DNA of 64,000 nucleotides from DATKSS01 sp035468355. Lineage in GTDB: Bacteria; Chloroflexota; Dormibacteria; Dormibacterales; Dormibacteraceae. The translations under genes were made by a program, and so were the position numbers. The notes under the pieces are model-generated. The model was not told the DNA's origin and did not search any database. It saw nothing but the letters and a program-made list of their open reading frames with translations. Shown here piece by piece: positions 7,468 to 15,814 of the stretch. Each line of letters opens with the position of its first letter. Position 1 is the stretch's first letter. The stretch is from the NCBI GenBank assembly GCA_035468355.1, contig DATITA010000142.1:1-64000 (forward strand), given 5' to 3'.

Positions 7468-8763
7468 ATGCTCGGTTTCCGCCTACCCGTCGCCGCGCTC
7501 GCCGCTGTGGCCGGCGCGCTCGTTTTCTCGTCGGTCGGGTCCGCCGGCTCGACGCCGGCGATCCCGGTCATCGACGATTCGCAGCTCCAGGCGATGACCA
7601 CCACGCAGGGGGGCGCCTCGGTGCTTCCGACCACGCGAACGGTCCAGCACTGGTTCGGCCAGTCCGTGGATCCGAAAAACGGCGTCAACTACGGCTACAA
7701 CATGGTCGGAGCTGACCCCGCGACCGGCGGCTCTGCCACGATCCAGGCCGACATCACACCGATCATCGTGAACATCGGCGGGATGACGTTCGACGGCACC
7801 AGCGTCGTCGCCGCGACGCTGGCCTCACCGCAGTTCGCGCACAACGACTACGGCACGACCCCTGCGGCGACCGCCGCGGGCGCGTTTCCGTATGCCCCGG
7901 CGCTGGTTGCCGGACCCGGAGGGACCCTGTCGCAGGGCGACGCCGGGAACCAGCTGCAGCTCGAGGACGCCACCATGCGCGCGCAGTTCCACCAGACCGG
8001 CGGCAGTGGCTATCACCTGATCCTGCACCCCAACGTTCTGCCGGCCGTGACGATCGACGTGCCGCGCAACCAGGGCACCCTGGCCCAGAGCGGGCGGGGC
8101 GTGATCTTCCCTCTCATCAACATCACCTGGTGGTCGGCAAAGATCCAGAACCTCGAATCGACCGCCGACGCCACCCATCTGCCGATCTACCTGACCGACA
8201 ACGTCCTGCTTAGGATCGGATCCGGATGCTGCGTCATCGGCTACCACGGCACCCGCGCCGCGGGGCTCGGCAACGGCAGCACGAACAGCCACGGCAACGC
8301 CGTCGTGCAGACCTTCGCGTGGGCCTCTTGGGTTCAGCCGGGCATCTACGCCAGGGCGAATGGAGGCACCGACTGGGCGCTGCAGGACATCCACGCTCTG
8401 TCCCACGAGATCGCCGAATGGGCGGACGATCCGTTCGTGAACAACACCGTCGAGCCCTGGGTGACGCCGACCGCCCCCCAGTACGGCTGCACCGGCGTGC
8501 TCGAGACCGGCGACCCCGTGGTCGCGATCGGTTTCGCGATGGGCACCAACACCTTCCAGCAAGGGCCCAACCCGAACGGCAGTCTTAGCGCTGACGGGTA
8601 CTACCACCCGGAGGACGAGGCCTTCCTCCCCTGGTTCATGCGCACGGCTCCGAACACCGTGTCCGAACCGACGCAGAGCACGTCGGCCAACGTCGGCCGC
8701 TACACGCTGATGGGCGACCTCAACCCGTTCCCAGGATTCCGCCAGCCGGCGACCGGCTGCTGA
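7468..8763 (+). CDS. Secreted protein with HEIAEW motif, 431 aa, unknown function
   Basis: ATG 7468 follows a GAGGGG box; an in-frame TTG two codons earlier is less likely. An export signal is evident (FRLPVAALAAVAGALVFSS, cleavage near GSAGS). The mature protein is rich in Gly/Asn/Thr with beta-strand periodicity. Around residue 310 it has LSHEIAEWADDPFVNN, resembling a zinc-protease HExxx core but lacking the second His of HExxH. Two Cys pairs (GSGCCVIG; YGCTG with the terminal C) could form disulfides. I recall similar extracellular proteins in soil bacteria but no described activity. A strong terminator follows. Its 3' flank matches that of the S53 protease remnant, hinting at related history or regulation. 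Confidence 0.7.
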   Translation: MLGFRLPVAALAAVAGALVFSSVGSAGSTPAIPVIDDSQLQAMTTTQGGASVLPTTRTVQHWFGQSVDPKNGVNYGYNMVGADPATGGSATIQADITPIIVNIGGMTFDGTSVVAATLASPQFAHNDYGTTPAATAAGAFPYAPALVAGPGGTLSQGDAGNQLQLEDATMRAQFHQTGGSGYHLILHPNVLPAVTIDVPRNQGTLAQSGRGVIFPLINITWWSAKIQNLESTADATHLPIYLTDNVLLRIGSGCCVIGYHGTRAAGLGNGSTNSHGNAVVQTFAWASWVQPGIYARANGGTDWALQDIHALSHEIAEWADDPFVNNTVEPWVTPTAPQYGCTGVLETGDPVVAIGFAMGTNTFQQGPNPNGSLSADGYYHPEDEAFLPWFMRTAPNTVSEPTQSTSANVGRYTLMGDLNPFPGFRQPATGC

Positions 8764-8788
8764 TCCAGACCTGAACAACGCGACGACC

Positions 8789-8816
8789 AAAGAGGCCCGG
8801 GCAACCGGGCCTCTTT
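8789..8816 (+). terminator. Rho-independent terminator of the secreted-protein gene
   Basis: A 12-bp stem (8789-8800 with 8805-8816) with a GCAA loop is followed by CTTTTTG. It is a classic terminator 25 nt past the stop. Its core is identical over 24 nt to the terminator at 3521-3544. Confidence 0.9.
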
Positions 8817-8827
8817 CTTTTTGAGCC

Positions 8828-8863
8828 ACAGATAAGTTTTCGCCCTTATCATCTCTTATCTGT
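8828..8863. promoter_or_regulatory. GATAAG inverted repeat abutting the AAA gene start
   Basis: ACAGATAAG (8828-8836) and CTTATCTGT (8855-8863) are perfect inverted copies; a third CTTATC lies at 8845-8850. The right arm ends on the first base of the TTG start at 8863. This could be an operator or a hairpin masking the start codon. A similar ACAGATAGG word follows the terminator at 3546. Confidence 0.45.
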
Positions 8864-10059
8864 TGACCCCACCCTCGCCCTCGCCACCCAGCCCTTACCG
8901 TCCCGGCAACGGCATCGACCCGCCTTACCTCGGGGACAGGGAAGAGCAGATCGAGGCCGTCCGCCTGTTTCTGCGCGACCCGCGCCATCCCCGCAACGTC
9001 CTCATCACGGGCTTGCGGGGGGTGGGGAAGACCGTGCTGCTGAACCGCATGGAGGCCGAGGCCGAGGCCGCCGGTTGGATCGTGATCGACCGCGAGTTTT
9101 CGGAACCGGACGCCGAGCCCGCCGCCTTCGCCAGCGCGCTGCTCACCGACGTCAACCGAGCGCTCAGGCGCTTAAGCCTTTCGGCGCGGTTGAAAGACCG
9201 GGCGGGGCAGTTGCTGGACGCCGCGATCGACTCGATCGGCGCGCTCGCGGTGAGCTACGGTGAGTTCAAGGTCAGCGTCGACGCCAAGCGCCGCCGCACG
9301 GAACCGCCTCGCCGTCTTGACGACGATCTGCGTGAGGCCCTCCTGCGAATTTGCGAGCTGTGCCAGAAGAGCGAGCACAAAGGACTGGCGCTGCGATACG
9401 ACGAATTCCACGTGGTGCGAGAGCGCTCCGGAGCTCCCACCTTGAGCGCTCTGCTGAGCGCGGCGTCAGCCGTGCAGCAGCGCAACCTGCCTCTGATGCT
9501 GATGCTCTGCGGCCTGCCGACTCTGGTCGACAACCTGTCGCGCTCGAAGAGCTACTCGGAGCGCATGTTCGTGACCCAGCAGCTGGGCAACCTCCGTCCT
9601 CCCGAGGACCGGGCGGCGTTTGTCGATCCCGCCGTGCGCCTCGGCCGCAGGTACGCGGACGACGTGGTCGATGCGGTGATGGAGGACAGCGGCGGCTATC
9701 CCTTCTTCATCCAGGTCTACGGCGACGCACTGTGGACGGGCTCGTCGGGAGACGCCATCTCCCTGGCCGACTTCAAGCGCCTGCGTCCACGGATCCTTGC
9801 CACGCTCGATGCCGGATTCTTCCGGGCGCGCTACGTTCGGGCCTCGCCCAACGAGCGCAGGCTGATGCGTCACATCGCTGCGGCGGGCGAGAGCGCGAGC
9901 AGCGAAGAGCTGCAGCAGGCGTCAGGTCTCAGGAACAACGAGATTCAGCCCACCTTGAGCTCGCTGATCCAAAAGGGCCTGGTCTATCGTCCGGAGCGCG
10001 GCCGGATTGCTTTTACGGCGCCCATGTTCGGCGCCTTCCTGCGCAGGTCTCCGGATTGA
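8863..10059 (+). CDS. AAA-family ATPase with C-terminal winged helix, 398 aa
   Basis: TTG 8863 is the only plausible start upstream of the conserved core and has no SD. Residues 50-57 (GLRGVGKT) are the P-loop; LALRYDEFHVV (about 170) fits Walker B. The tail (about 315-398: NERRLMRHIAAAGESASSEEL, NEIQPTLSSLIQKGLVYRP, IAFTAPMFGAFLRR) is a winged-helix DNA-binding-like domain. This matches the archaeal-type ATPase/ORC-like AAA_16 group, whose roles are poorly known (some linked to mobile elements or conflict systems). No partner toxin or nuclease is adjacent. It overlaps an inverted repeat at its start, which suggests control of initiation. Confidence 0.8.
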   Translation: MTPPSPSPPSPYRPGNGIDPPYLGDREEQIEAVRLFLRDPRHPRNVLITGLRGVGKTVLLNRMEAEAEAAGWIVIDREFSEPDAEPAAFASALLTDVNRALRRLSLSARLKDRAGQLLDAAIDSIGALAVSYGEFKVSVDAKRRRTEPPRRLDDDLREALLRICELCQKSEHKGLALRYDEFHVVRERSGAPTLSALLSAASAVQQRNLPLMLMLCGLPTLVDNLSRSKSYSERMFVTQQLGNLRPPEDRAAFVDPAVRLGRRYADDVVDAVMEDSGGYPFFIQVYGDALWTGSSGDAISLADFKRLRPRILATLDAGFFRARYVRASPNERRLMRHIAAAGESASSEELQQASGLRNNEIQPTLSSLIQKGLVYRPERGRIAFTAPMFGAFLRRSPD

Positions 10060-10075
10060 TAGGGATCGCGTGACA

Positions 10076-11137
10076 TCAATTCTTATCCGTGAGCTCTGCC
10101 CGCACCTTCGCGGCGGCCTGAGCGAGGGCCCTCAGCTTTCCGACCGCAGTCGCGCGCGGCATGTACTTCATGCCGCAGTCGGGCGCGACGAGAAGCCGGT
10201 CGGCGTCGACGAACCGCAGTGCGTTCCTGATCCGGGCGGCGACCGTGTCGACGTCCTCGACCGGGCTCTCGTCAGACAGGTCGATCACTCCGACGATCAA
10301 CTGCTTCCCGGAGAGCCCCTTTAAGACCGACAGATCCACCTTTTGCTGCGCCGACTCGAGGGAAATCTGGGTCGCGGAGACGTCCGCGAGCTGCTCCAGG
10401 AAGGGGTAGCCATTGGGCCGCGAATGGACGATGTGCGCGTAGCCGAAGCACGTGTGGAGCGCCGTGGTGCCGCTGATCCCTTCCAGCGCGCGGTTGATCA
10501 CCTTGATCGCGTAGCGCCCGGCTTTCTCGGCCCGCGCCTGCAGGTACGGCTCGTCCAGCTGAACCACGTCGGCGCCCGCGGCGAACAGGTCGCGCACCTC
10601 GGCGTTGACCGCCTCGGCCAGAGCCATGGCCAGCGCCTCGTCGTCGTGGTAGTAGTCGTCCTGCGCCTGCTGGGACATCGTGAAGGGTCCGGGCAGCGTG
10701 GCTTTGATTACGTGGTCGGTGTTGGCGCGAAGGAACTGCACGTCGCGCACCTCTACCGGCCTCGTGCGGCGCAGCGGCCCGACCACGCGAGGCACCGGGT
10801 TGGGGTGCCCGGTCCTGTCCAACGCGGTGCCTGGATTCTCAAGGTCCATGCCCTCGAGAGCGGTCGCGAAGCGGTTTGAGTAGCTCTCGCGCCGCACCTC
10901 TCCGTCGGTGATGATGTCGATCCCCGCGCGTTCCATGTCGCGGATCGCGACGATGGTCGCGTCGTCCTGCGCCTGCTCGAGGAAGGACGGCGCGACGCGC
11001 CAGATCTCGAGCGCGCGAGTCCTCGGCGGGAGGCGGCTGCCCAGCATGGCGCGGTCGACGAGCCAGTCGGGCTGCGGATAGCTGCCGACCACGGTTGCCG
11101 GCAGGAGTTTCGCCACGGCGGCAAGAGTATCGCTCAT
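10076..11137 (-). CDS. MetE-C-like (cobalamin-independent methionine synthase domain) protein
   Basis: 353 residues from ATG 11137; the adjacent ATG 11140 or GTG near 11119 are alternatives. It corresponds to the C-terminal catalytic half of MetE: an early ATVVGSYPQPDWLVDR strand, DGEVRRESYSNRF, VQLDEPYLQ, the zinc-site HTC (TALHTCFGYAH) and the second Cys in VAPDCGMKYM. Stand-alone proteins of this type transfer methyl groups from various donors and need not make methionine; the folate-binding N-terminal half is absent. It is divergent from the PaaK-like ligase by only a dozen bases, so the two may share a promoter region and pathway. Substrate unknown. Confidence 0.82.
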   Translation of the reverse strand: MSDTLAAVAKLLPATVVGSYPQPDWLVDRAMLGSRLPPRTRALEIWRVAPSFLEQAQDDATIVAIRDMERAGIDIITDGEVRRESYSNRFATALEGMDLENPGTALDRTGHPNPVPRVVGPLRRTRPVEVRDVQFLRANTDHVIKATLPGPFTMSQQAQDDYYHDDEALAMALAEAVNAEVRDLFAAGADVVQLDEPYLQARAEKAGRYAIKVINRALEGISGTTALHTCFGYAHIVHSRPNGYPFLEQLADVSATQISLESAQQKVDLSVLKGLSGKQLIVGVIDLSDESPVEDVDTVAARIRNALRFVDADRLLVAPDCGMKYMPRATAVGKLRALAQAAAKVRAELTDKN

Positions 11138-11149
11138 CATGTCCGACAG

Positions 11150-12499
11150 ATGGCAAGCACGAGCAACCGGCTGACAGGCGACCACTGCGAGCGCGACTGG
11201 ATCTGGGAGCGCGAGGTGGAGACGACGTCCGCGGAGGAGACCAATCGCCTCGCCGCGGGCGCATGGGATCGCCAGTACCGCCGCCTGCGCGAGGCGTCAC
11301 CGTTCTATGCACGCAAGCTCCGCGAAGCCGGGCTGGGCTCATCGTTCGTGGGCCTCGGCGACCTGGCCAGCGTGCCGTTCACGACCAAACAAGAGCTGAA
11401 GCAGGCGCTGGATGAGGACCCCCCGTTCGGGACCAATCTGTGCGTGTCGCCGGACCAGGTCAAGCGCGTCTATCAGACCAGCGGCACCACCGGGACTCCC
11501 AGCGTGTTGGCGCTGACGCGCGGAGACATGGAGACGTGGACCGTCATGGGCACGCGCACGTATTACTCAACCGGGATCCATGAGCACAGCAGCGTGCTCA
11601 CGACCTTCGGAGCGGGACCTTTCGTGGCAGGCCACACGCATTTCGTGCTGGTGCGCATCGGCGCGCGCTCCGTGCCGGTGGCGCCAGGCGACACGGAGCG
11701 CGTCGTGTTCGGCTTGCGCGCGGGCCTGGCGGACACCCTGCTCTCGACGGCCTCCTTCGCCCAGTACCTGGCCAACCGCCTCGAGAAGTCGGACGAGCAG
11801 CCTAGCGCCATCCCGCTGACTCACGTCGTGACCGGCGGCGAGCCGGGCGGCGGCATCCCGGCGATCCGCGACCACATCCAGCGCGTCCTCGGCGTAACCG
11901 TCACCGAGGTGATGGGCATCGGGGACATCGCCCCCTCGCTCTTTGGTGAATGCGCCCACCAGCAGGGCATGCATTTCTGCGGCATGGGGCACGTCTGGCC
12001 CGAGCTGATCGACCCCGAGACCAGGGAGCCGATGCTGATCGAAACCGGGGCCGTCGGCGAGCTCGCCTATACGAGCCTGACGCGCGAGGCCATGCCGGTC
12101 GTGCGGTTCCTCGGCGGCGACATCGTGCGCATCGAAGGCACGTCCTGCGATTGCGAGCGGACGAGCTTTCGGATGCGCGTGCTCGGACGGCGGGACGACA
12201 TGTTCATCGTGCGCGGGGTCAACGTGTACCCGTCGGCCATCCTTTCGATCGCCGCTGACTTCCGGCCGAGGCTCACCGGCCGGGCCCGGGTCGTGCGCCG
12301 CGGCCCCGAGACCTCCATCGAACCGCCGGTACCGGTCGAGGTCGAGGTGCGCGACGGGCAGCCGTCCGACCCGTCCCTGGCCACCGAGGTCGAGAACGCC
12401 ATCCACGCCAGGCTGCTTTTCCGAAGCCACGTCACCCTCGTGCCGGAGGCGGACTTCGGCGAGGCGGGCTACAAGACCAAGCTCACCGTGAAACGGTGA
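11150..12499 (+). CDS. PaaK-like phenylacetate-CoA ligase family protein
   Basis: 449 residues from ATG 11150. The AMP-binding loop is YQTSGTTGTPSVLALT (about 108-123). The adenylation-domain motifs VTGGEPGGG, VTEVMGIGDIAPSLFGEC and GRRDDMFIVRGVNVYPSAI follow, with the small C-terminal AMP-binding_C_2 domain ending GYKTKLTVKR. This is the PaaK class that activates aromatic acids to CoA thioesters with ATP. It heads a plus-strand run and overlaps the citryl-lyase-like gene by GTGA, so they are translationally coupled. The true acid substrate cannot be read; aryl-acetate or benzoate-like acids are the family norm. Absence of a clear SD suggests a leaderless transcript. Confidence 0.9.
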   Translation: MASTSNRLTGDHCERDWIWEREVETTSAEETNRLAAGAWDRQYRRLREASPFYARKLREAGLGSSFVGLGDLASVPFTTKQELKQALDEDPPFGTNLCVSPDQVKRVYQTSGTTGTPSVLALTRGDMETWTVMGTRTYYSTGIHEHSSVLTTFGAGPFVAGHTHFVLVRIGARSVPVAPGDTERVVFGLRAGLADTLLSTASFAQYLANRLEKSDEQPSAIPLTHVVTGGEPGGGIPAIRDHIQRVLGVTVTEVMGIGDIAPSLFGECAHQQGMHFCGMGHVWPELIDPETREPMLIETGAVGELAYTSLTREAMPVVRFLGGDIVRIEGTSCDCERTSFRMRVLGRRDDMFIVRGVNVYPSAILSIAADFRPRLTGRARVVRRGPETSIEPPVPVEVEVRDGQPSDPSLATEVENAIHARLLFRSHVTLVPEADFGEAGYKTKLTVKR

Positions 12500-13275
12500 C
12501 CCGGCCCATCAAGTCGGACCTGGGTTGGAGCACCGCCGACAAGATCACCGTCCGAGGCCTTGATCTGGCGACCGACATCATCGGCAAAGTTTCGCTGGGC
12601 GACCTTGCCTTCCTCGAGCTGAAGGGCCGGCTGCCGACCCCGCAGGAGTCGGCCGTGTTCAACGCCATCGCGGTGACCCTCGTAGAGCACGGCATGACGC
12701 CCAGCGCGATCGCCGCGCGCCTGACCTACTTCGGCGCGCCCGAGTCGCTGCAAGGTGCGGTGGCGGCGGGCCTGCTCGGCCTGGGCGACCGTTTCGGCGG
12801 CTCGATCGAGGGCGCGGCCAAGGCTCTGCAGGAGGGTCTCGAAGGTGCTCGCAAGGATGACGACCTCAGAAAAATCGCCCGCGAGATCGTGGCTGGGCAC
12901 AAACAGAACAAGCAGGTGATCCCGGGCCTCGGTCACCCGATCCACAAGCCGATCGATCCCCGCACCCCGAGGTTGTTCGCCGTGGCGGCCGAGAACGGCC
13001 TGTCGGGCCGGTATGTCGAGCTGATACAGCTCATCGCTGAGGAGGCCGGTGTGGCGTTTGGCCGCGATCTGCCGGTCAACGCGACGGGCGCGATCGCCGC
13101 GCTCGCGAGCGAGCTGGGCATCCCCTGGCGCGTGACCAGGGGGCTGGCCGTCATGGCCCGCGCCATCGGCCTGGTGGCGCATATCCAGGAAGAGATCCAG
13201 GACCCTACCGCGAGCGAGATCTGGTCTCGCGTCGACGAGGAATCCTCGGGCCATCTGCGAGCTGGGCGGGATTAG
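12496..13275 (+). CDS. Citryl-CoA lyase / citrate synthase-like protein
   Basis: 259 residues starting at GTG 12496, overlapping the preceding stop by four bases. It is a short citrate-synthase-fold protein with the signature GLGHPIHKPIDPRTPRLFAVA (about 143-163), FGRDLPVNATGAIAALASELG and a C-terminal ARAIGLVAHIQEEI helix. The length and the GHPxHKP motif fit the citryl-CoA lyase-like branch rather than full citrate synthase (about 370-430 aa). The family cleaves or forms C-C bonds between an acyl-CoA and a keto compound. Coupled to the CoA ligase, it may split an activated hydroxy-acyl-CoA; this is inference. Confidence 0.85.
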   Translation: MTRPIKSDLGWSTADKITVRGLDLATDIIGKVSLGDLAFLELKGRLPTPQESAVFNAIAVTLVEHGMTPSAIAARLTYFGAPESLQGAVAAGLLGLGDRFGGSIEGAAKALQEGLEGARKDDDLRKIAREIVAGHKQNKQVIPGLGHPIHKPIDPRTPRLFAVAAENGLSGRYVELIQLIAEEAGVAFGRDLPVNATGAIAALASELGIPWRVTRGLAVMARAIGLVAHIQEEIQDPTASEIWSRVDEESSGHLRAGRD

Positions 13276-13312
13276 TATGTTTGCGACCGCAACCATCTAA
13301 GGGGGCATCGGA

Positions 13313-14278
13313 TTGGCGAAGACGTTCTCCGGCATCCACCACGTAACGTGCATTACCGGCGACGTCCAGAAATGCGTCAACTTCTACGTCAGCGTCCTGG
13401 GCCTGCGCTTCGTGAAGAAGAGCATCAACCAGGACCTGCCGGACACCTACCACATCTATTTCGGTGACTACCTCGGCTCTCCTGGCACGGCCATGACGTT
13501 CTTCGGCTGGCCGACCTGGCCCAGCCGTCGCGCCGGAAGCGGCCAGGTGACCACGGTCTCGTTCGCGGTCCCGCATGGTTCGCTGGATTTCTGGAGCGCG
13601 CGGATGAGCAAGCTCGGAATCGACGCGATGCGCACCAAGCGCTTCGGCACCGAGGGCATCCTGGTTCACGATCCCGACGGCATCGAGGTCGAGCTGGCCG
13701 GCAAGGCAGTCGACGAGCGCTGGGTCCCGTGGAATGACGGGCCGGTCCACATGGACAATGCCATCCGCGGGTTCCACAGCGTGACTCTCACGGTGGCCGA
13801 AGCCACGGCGACCGACGAGCTGCTCGAGAAGACGATGGGTTTCCGCAAGGTCGGCGAGGAGGGGAGCCGCAGCCGCTGGGAGACCGGAGACGGTGGTCCG
13901 AACGCCACCCTTGACCTGATCGAGTCGCCTGAAGGCCCGGTGGGGGAGGAGTCCCAGGGAACCGTGCACCACGTCGCGTGGCGAACTCCCGACGACTCCA
14001 CGCAGCTGGCGTGGCGAGACGCGCTGGTCAAGGTGGGAAGCAACGTCACGCCGGTGATCGACCGGTGGTATTTCAAGTCCATCTACTACCGCGAGCCCGG
14101 CGGCGTGCTGTTCGAGATCGCCACCGACAGCCCCGGGTTCACCATCGACGAGAAACCTGAGGCCCTGGGCACGAGCCTCAGCCTGCCGCCCTGGTTCCAG
14201 GTTCGGCGCGACCGACTGGACGAGACTCTGCCGCCGATCGTCGTTCCGACCACGGCGACGACCGGCGCTGGTCACTGA
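13313..14278 (+). CDS. VOC-family ring-cleaving dioxygenase-like protein (MhqO-type)
   Basis: 321 residues from TTG 13313 with AAGGGGG eight bases upstream. Two glyoxalase/extradiol-type modules are seen: residues 5-130 (GIHHVTCITGDVQKCVNFYV, HDPDGIEVELAG) and 150-280 (GFHSVTLTV, GTVHHVAWRTPDD, YYREPGGVLFEIATDSPG). Putative metal ligands are His near 8, His in VHHVAW and Glu in LFEIATD. This two-module layout with a PGGVLFEIATD block is typical of ring-cleaving dioxygenases related to MhqO/MhqA that act on hydroquinone-like substrates. It lies between the lyase and a mycothiol-type isomerase gene, consistent with aromatic ring catabolism. Confidence 0.85.
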   Translation: MAKTFSGIHHVTCITGDVQKCVNFYVSVLGLRFVKKSINQDLPDTYHIYFGDYLGSPGTAMTFFGWPTWPSRRAGSGQVTTVSFAVPHGSLDFWSARMSKLGIDAMRTKRFGTEGILVHDPDGIEVELAGKAVDERWVPWNDGPVHMDNAIRGFHSVTLTVAEATATDELLEKTMGFRKVGEEGSRSRWETGDGGPNATLDLIESPEGPVGEESQGTVHHVAWRTPDDSTQLAWRDALVKVGSNVTPVIDRWYFKSIYYREPGGVLFEIATDSPGFTIDEKPEALGTSLSLPPWFQVRRDRLDETLPPIVVPTTATTGAGH

Positions 14279-14324
14279 TGAGCACACGTGGTCGCGAACA
14301 TCACCCGGGGAGGGGAATGAGCTG

Positions 14325-15173
14325 ATGAGCACCGCCGTGATCGCTCCGGTCAACCCGATGTCGGCCGAAGGCAAAGAAACCGTGATGAGCGTGATGCGCC
14401 GAGATCGCGCCAATTTCATCCGAGTGGTGTCCGACCCGAAAAACTGGACCGTCCAGACGCGGTGCACCGAGTGGGAGACCCGCGACCTGGTCGGCCACAT
14501 GATTGACGTTCTCGAGGGCTACTTCAGAAACTGGGAGGCCGCGACGACAGGAGGTGACCCGACCGCCCCCCTGGGCCTGGTGGTCATGGCGGAAACGCTC
14601 AACGACCACGCCAAGGACTTCCGCAAGCTGTCGCGTGAGGAGGCCATCGAGCGCTTCAAGAAGGACGCGATGAAATTTGATGCCATGCTGGAAGCCCTGA
14701 CCCCTGAGCAGTGGGCAGGCGGGCTGATGGTCTCGCACCCTTACTCCGGCCCAGTGCCGGCGGGCTTTTACGGCACCTTCCAGATCATGGACTACGGAGT
14801 TCACCCCTACGACGTCGAGTACGGGCTCGGCAACAAGCTGGCGACCATCGACGAGGCGACGGCCGGGCTCATCCTGCCCTTCGCGTTCATCTTCTGGCAG
14901 TACCAGGTCGACCAGAAGGCCGCCGTCGGCGTGGACACCCAGTACGGGATCGAGGTGGCTGGGCCGTGGGGCGGCAAGTGGCGCATCACGGTGAAGGACG
15001 GCAAGTGGACTCCCGAGCCTGAGACGGGGAGCTTCGACGGCTGTGAAGCGCTATTCAAGTTCGACAACGCGGCTGATCTAGTCCTGACGTTCTTCGGGCG
15101 CTACCCGGGAGGGTCCGCCTCTGGCGACCCCGAGGTGATCCACAAGGTGCGCCACCTCCACCACTCCATCTGA
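14325..15173 (+). CDS. Mycothiol-dependent maleylpyruvate isomerase-like protein
   Basis: 282 residues from ATG 14325, with GGGGAGGGG upstream. The N-terminal four-helix DinB/MDMPI-N domain starts MRRDRANFIRVV and contains CTEWETRDLVGHMIDVLEGY; a His lies in GVHPYDVEYG where MDMPI proteins place a metal ligand. Residues 205-282 form a smaller sterol-carrier-like C-terminal domain. Known members isomerise maleylpyruvate using mycothiol after ring cleavage. Others catalyse thiol-dependent transfers on varied substrates. Proximity to the VOC dioxygenase-like gene (46 bp) supports a ring-cleavage pathway role. Confidence 0.8.
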   Translation: MSTAVIAPVNPMSAEGKETVMSVMRRDRANFIRVVSDPKNWTVQTRCTEWETRDLVGHMIDVLEGYFRNWEAATTGGDPTAPLGLVVMAETLNDHAKDFRKLSREEAIERFKKDAMKFDAMLEALTPEQWAGGLMVSHPYSGPVPAGFYGTFQIMDYGVHPYDVEYGLGNKLATIDEATAGLILPFAFIFWQYQVDQKAAVGVDTQYGIEVAGPWGGKWRITVKDGKWTPEPETGSFDGCEALFKFDNAADLVLTFFGRYPGGSASGDPEVIHKVRHLHHSI

Positions 15174-15200
15174 TCCGAAGCACTCTCTGGGCGTCTGATC

Positions 15201-15244
15201 ACCTCCCCGCGCGTGGGGAGGTGGTCCGGAGGGTCGATGGGGAG
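15201..15244 (+). repeat. Solitary REP-like palindromic element
   Basis: An ACCTCCCC...GGGGAGGT hairpin (15201-15222) followed by a GC-rich arm ending GATGGGGAG. It is a diverged copy of the element at 32713-32759 and in the array 62581-62829. It sits between two co-directional genes, and its last bases may act as the SD for the GNAT gene. Confidence 0.65.
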
Positions 15245-15250
15245 TCACAT

Positions 15251-15814
15251 TTGCCCGGTGGCGGCCAATTCATCGAGGTCGACGCGCGGACCGCGCCGCT
15301 CATCGCCGCAGCGATGGACCCGGACGGAGACCTGGTCGACGACCGGCTGGTTCGCGGCTGCCGTTGCTTCGCCGTTCTGGCCGGCGGCGCGGTCGCCGGC
15401 TATGGGTGGCTCTCCACGGGATCCGAATGGATCGGCGAGATCCAGCTCGAGATCAGACCAGCCCCGGGCGAGGGGTATCTCTGGAACTGCTTCACCCTGC
15501 CGGAGCACCGCCGCAAGGGGGTGTTTCGCTCCGTGGTGACCGGCATCGTCGACGTCGCCGCCAGTGCGGGCCTGACCCGGCTGTGGATCGGCAGCGTGGC
15601 GATCCCCGCCCAGCAGGCGATGGGGCCGGAGGGCTTCGAGCCCGCGCTTCACATGCACAGCACGATCAAGGCGGGAATGTGCTGGCTGAAGGTCATCCTG
15701 CCGGAGGAGGCCGACCAGGGTCTGGTCGACGCCGCGCAAGAGCGGCTCGGCATCGGAGGGCGGCCGCTGCGCATCGCCACGACGCTTCGCCGCTCGCGGC
15801 CCCGGCGCCATTAG
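15251..15814 (+). CDS. GNAT-family N-acetyltransferase
   Basis: 187 residues if TTG 15251 is used; a GTG at 15221 is in frame but lies inside the palindromic repeat, so the later start with GGGGAG at 15239-15244 is preferred. Core GNAT features are strands around CRCFAVLAGGAVAGYGWLS, then WNCFTLPEHRRKGVFRSVVTGI with the acetyl-CoA-binding loop EHRRKGV, and a terminal QAMGPEGFEPALHMHSTIK segment. Substrate is unknown. It ends in a 4-base convergent overlap (TTAG) with the maleylacetate reductase gene. Its place at the end of the catabolic run suggests co-transcription, though the repeat may insulate it. Confidence 0.78.
   Translation: MPGGGQFIEVDARTAPLIAAAMDPDGDLVDDRLVRGCRCFAVLAGGAVAGYGWLSTGSEWIGEIQLEIRPAPGEGYLWNCFTLPEHRRKGVFRSVVTGIVDVAASAGLTRLWIGSVAIPAQQAMGPEGFEPALHMHSTIKAGMCWLKVILPEEADQGLVDAAQERLGIGGRPLRIATTLRRSRPRRH

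Noticed and set aside
13205..14500. A 431-codon minus-strand open frame
   Set aside because: It is antisense to the VOC dioxygenase-like gene, has an Arg/Gly/Asp-biased shadow composition and no family motif. High-GC codon bias creates such frames.
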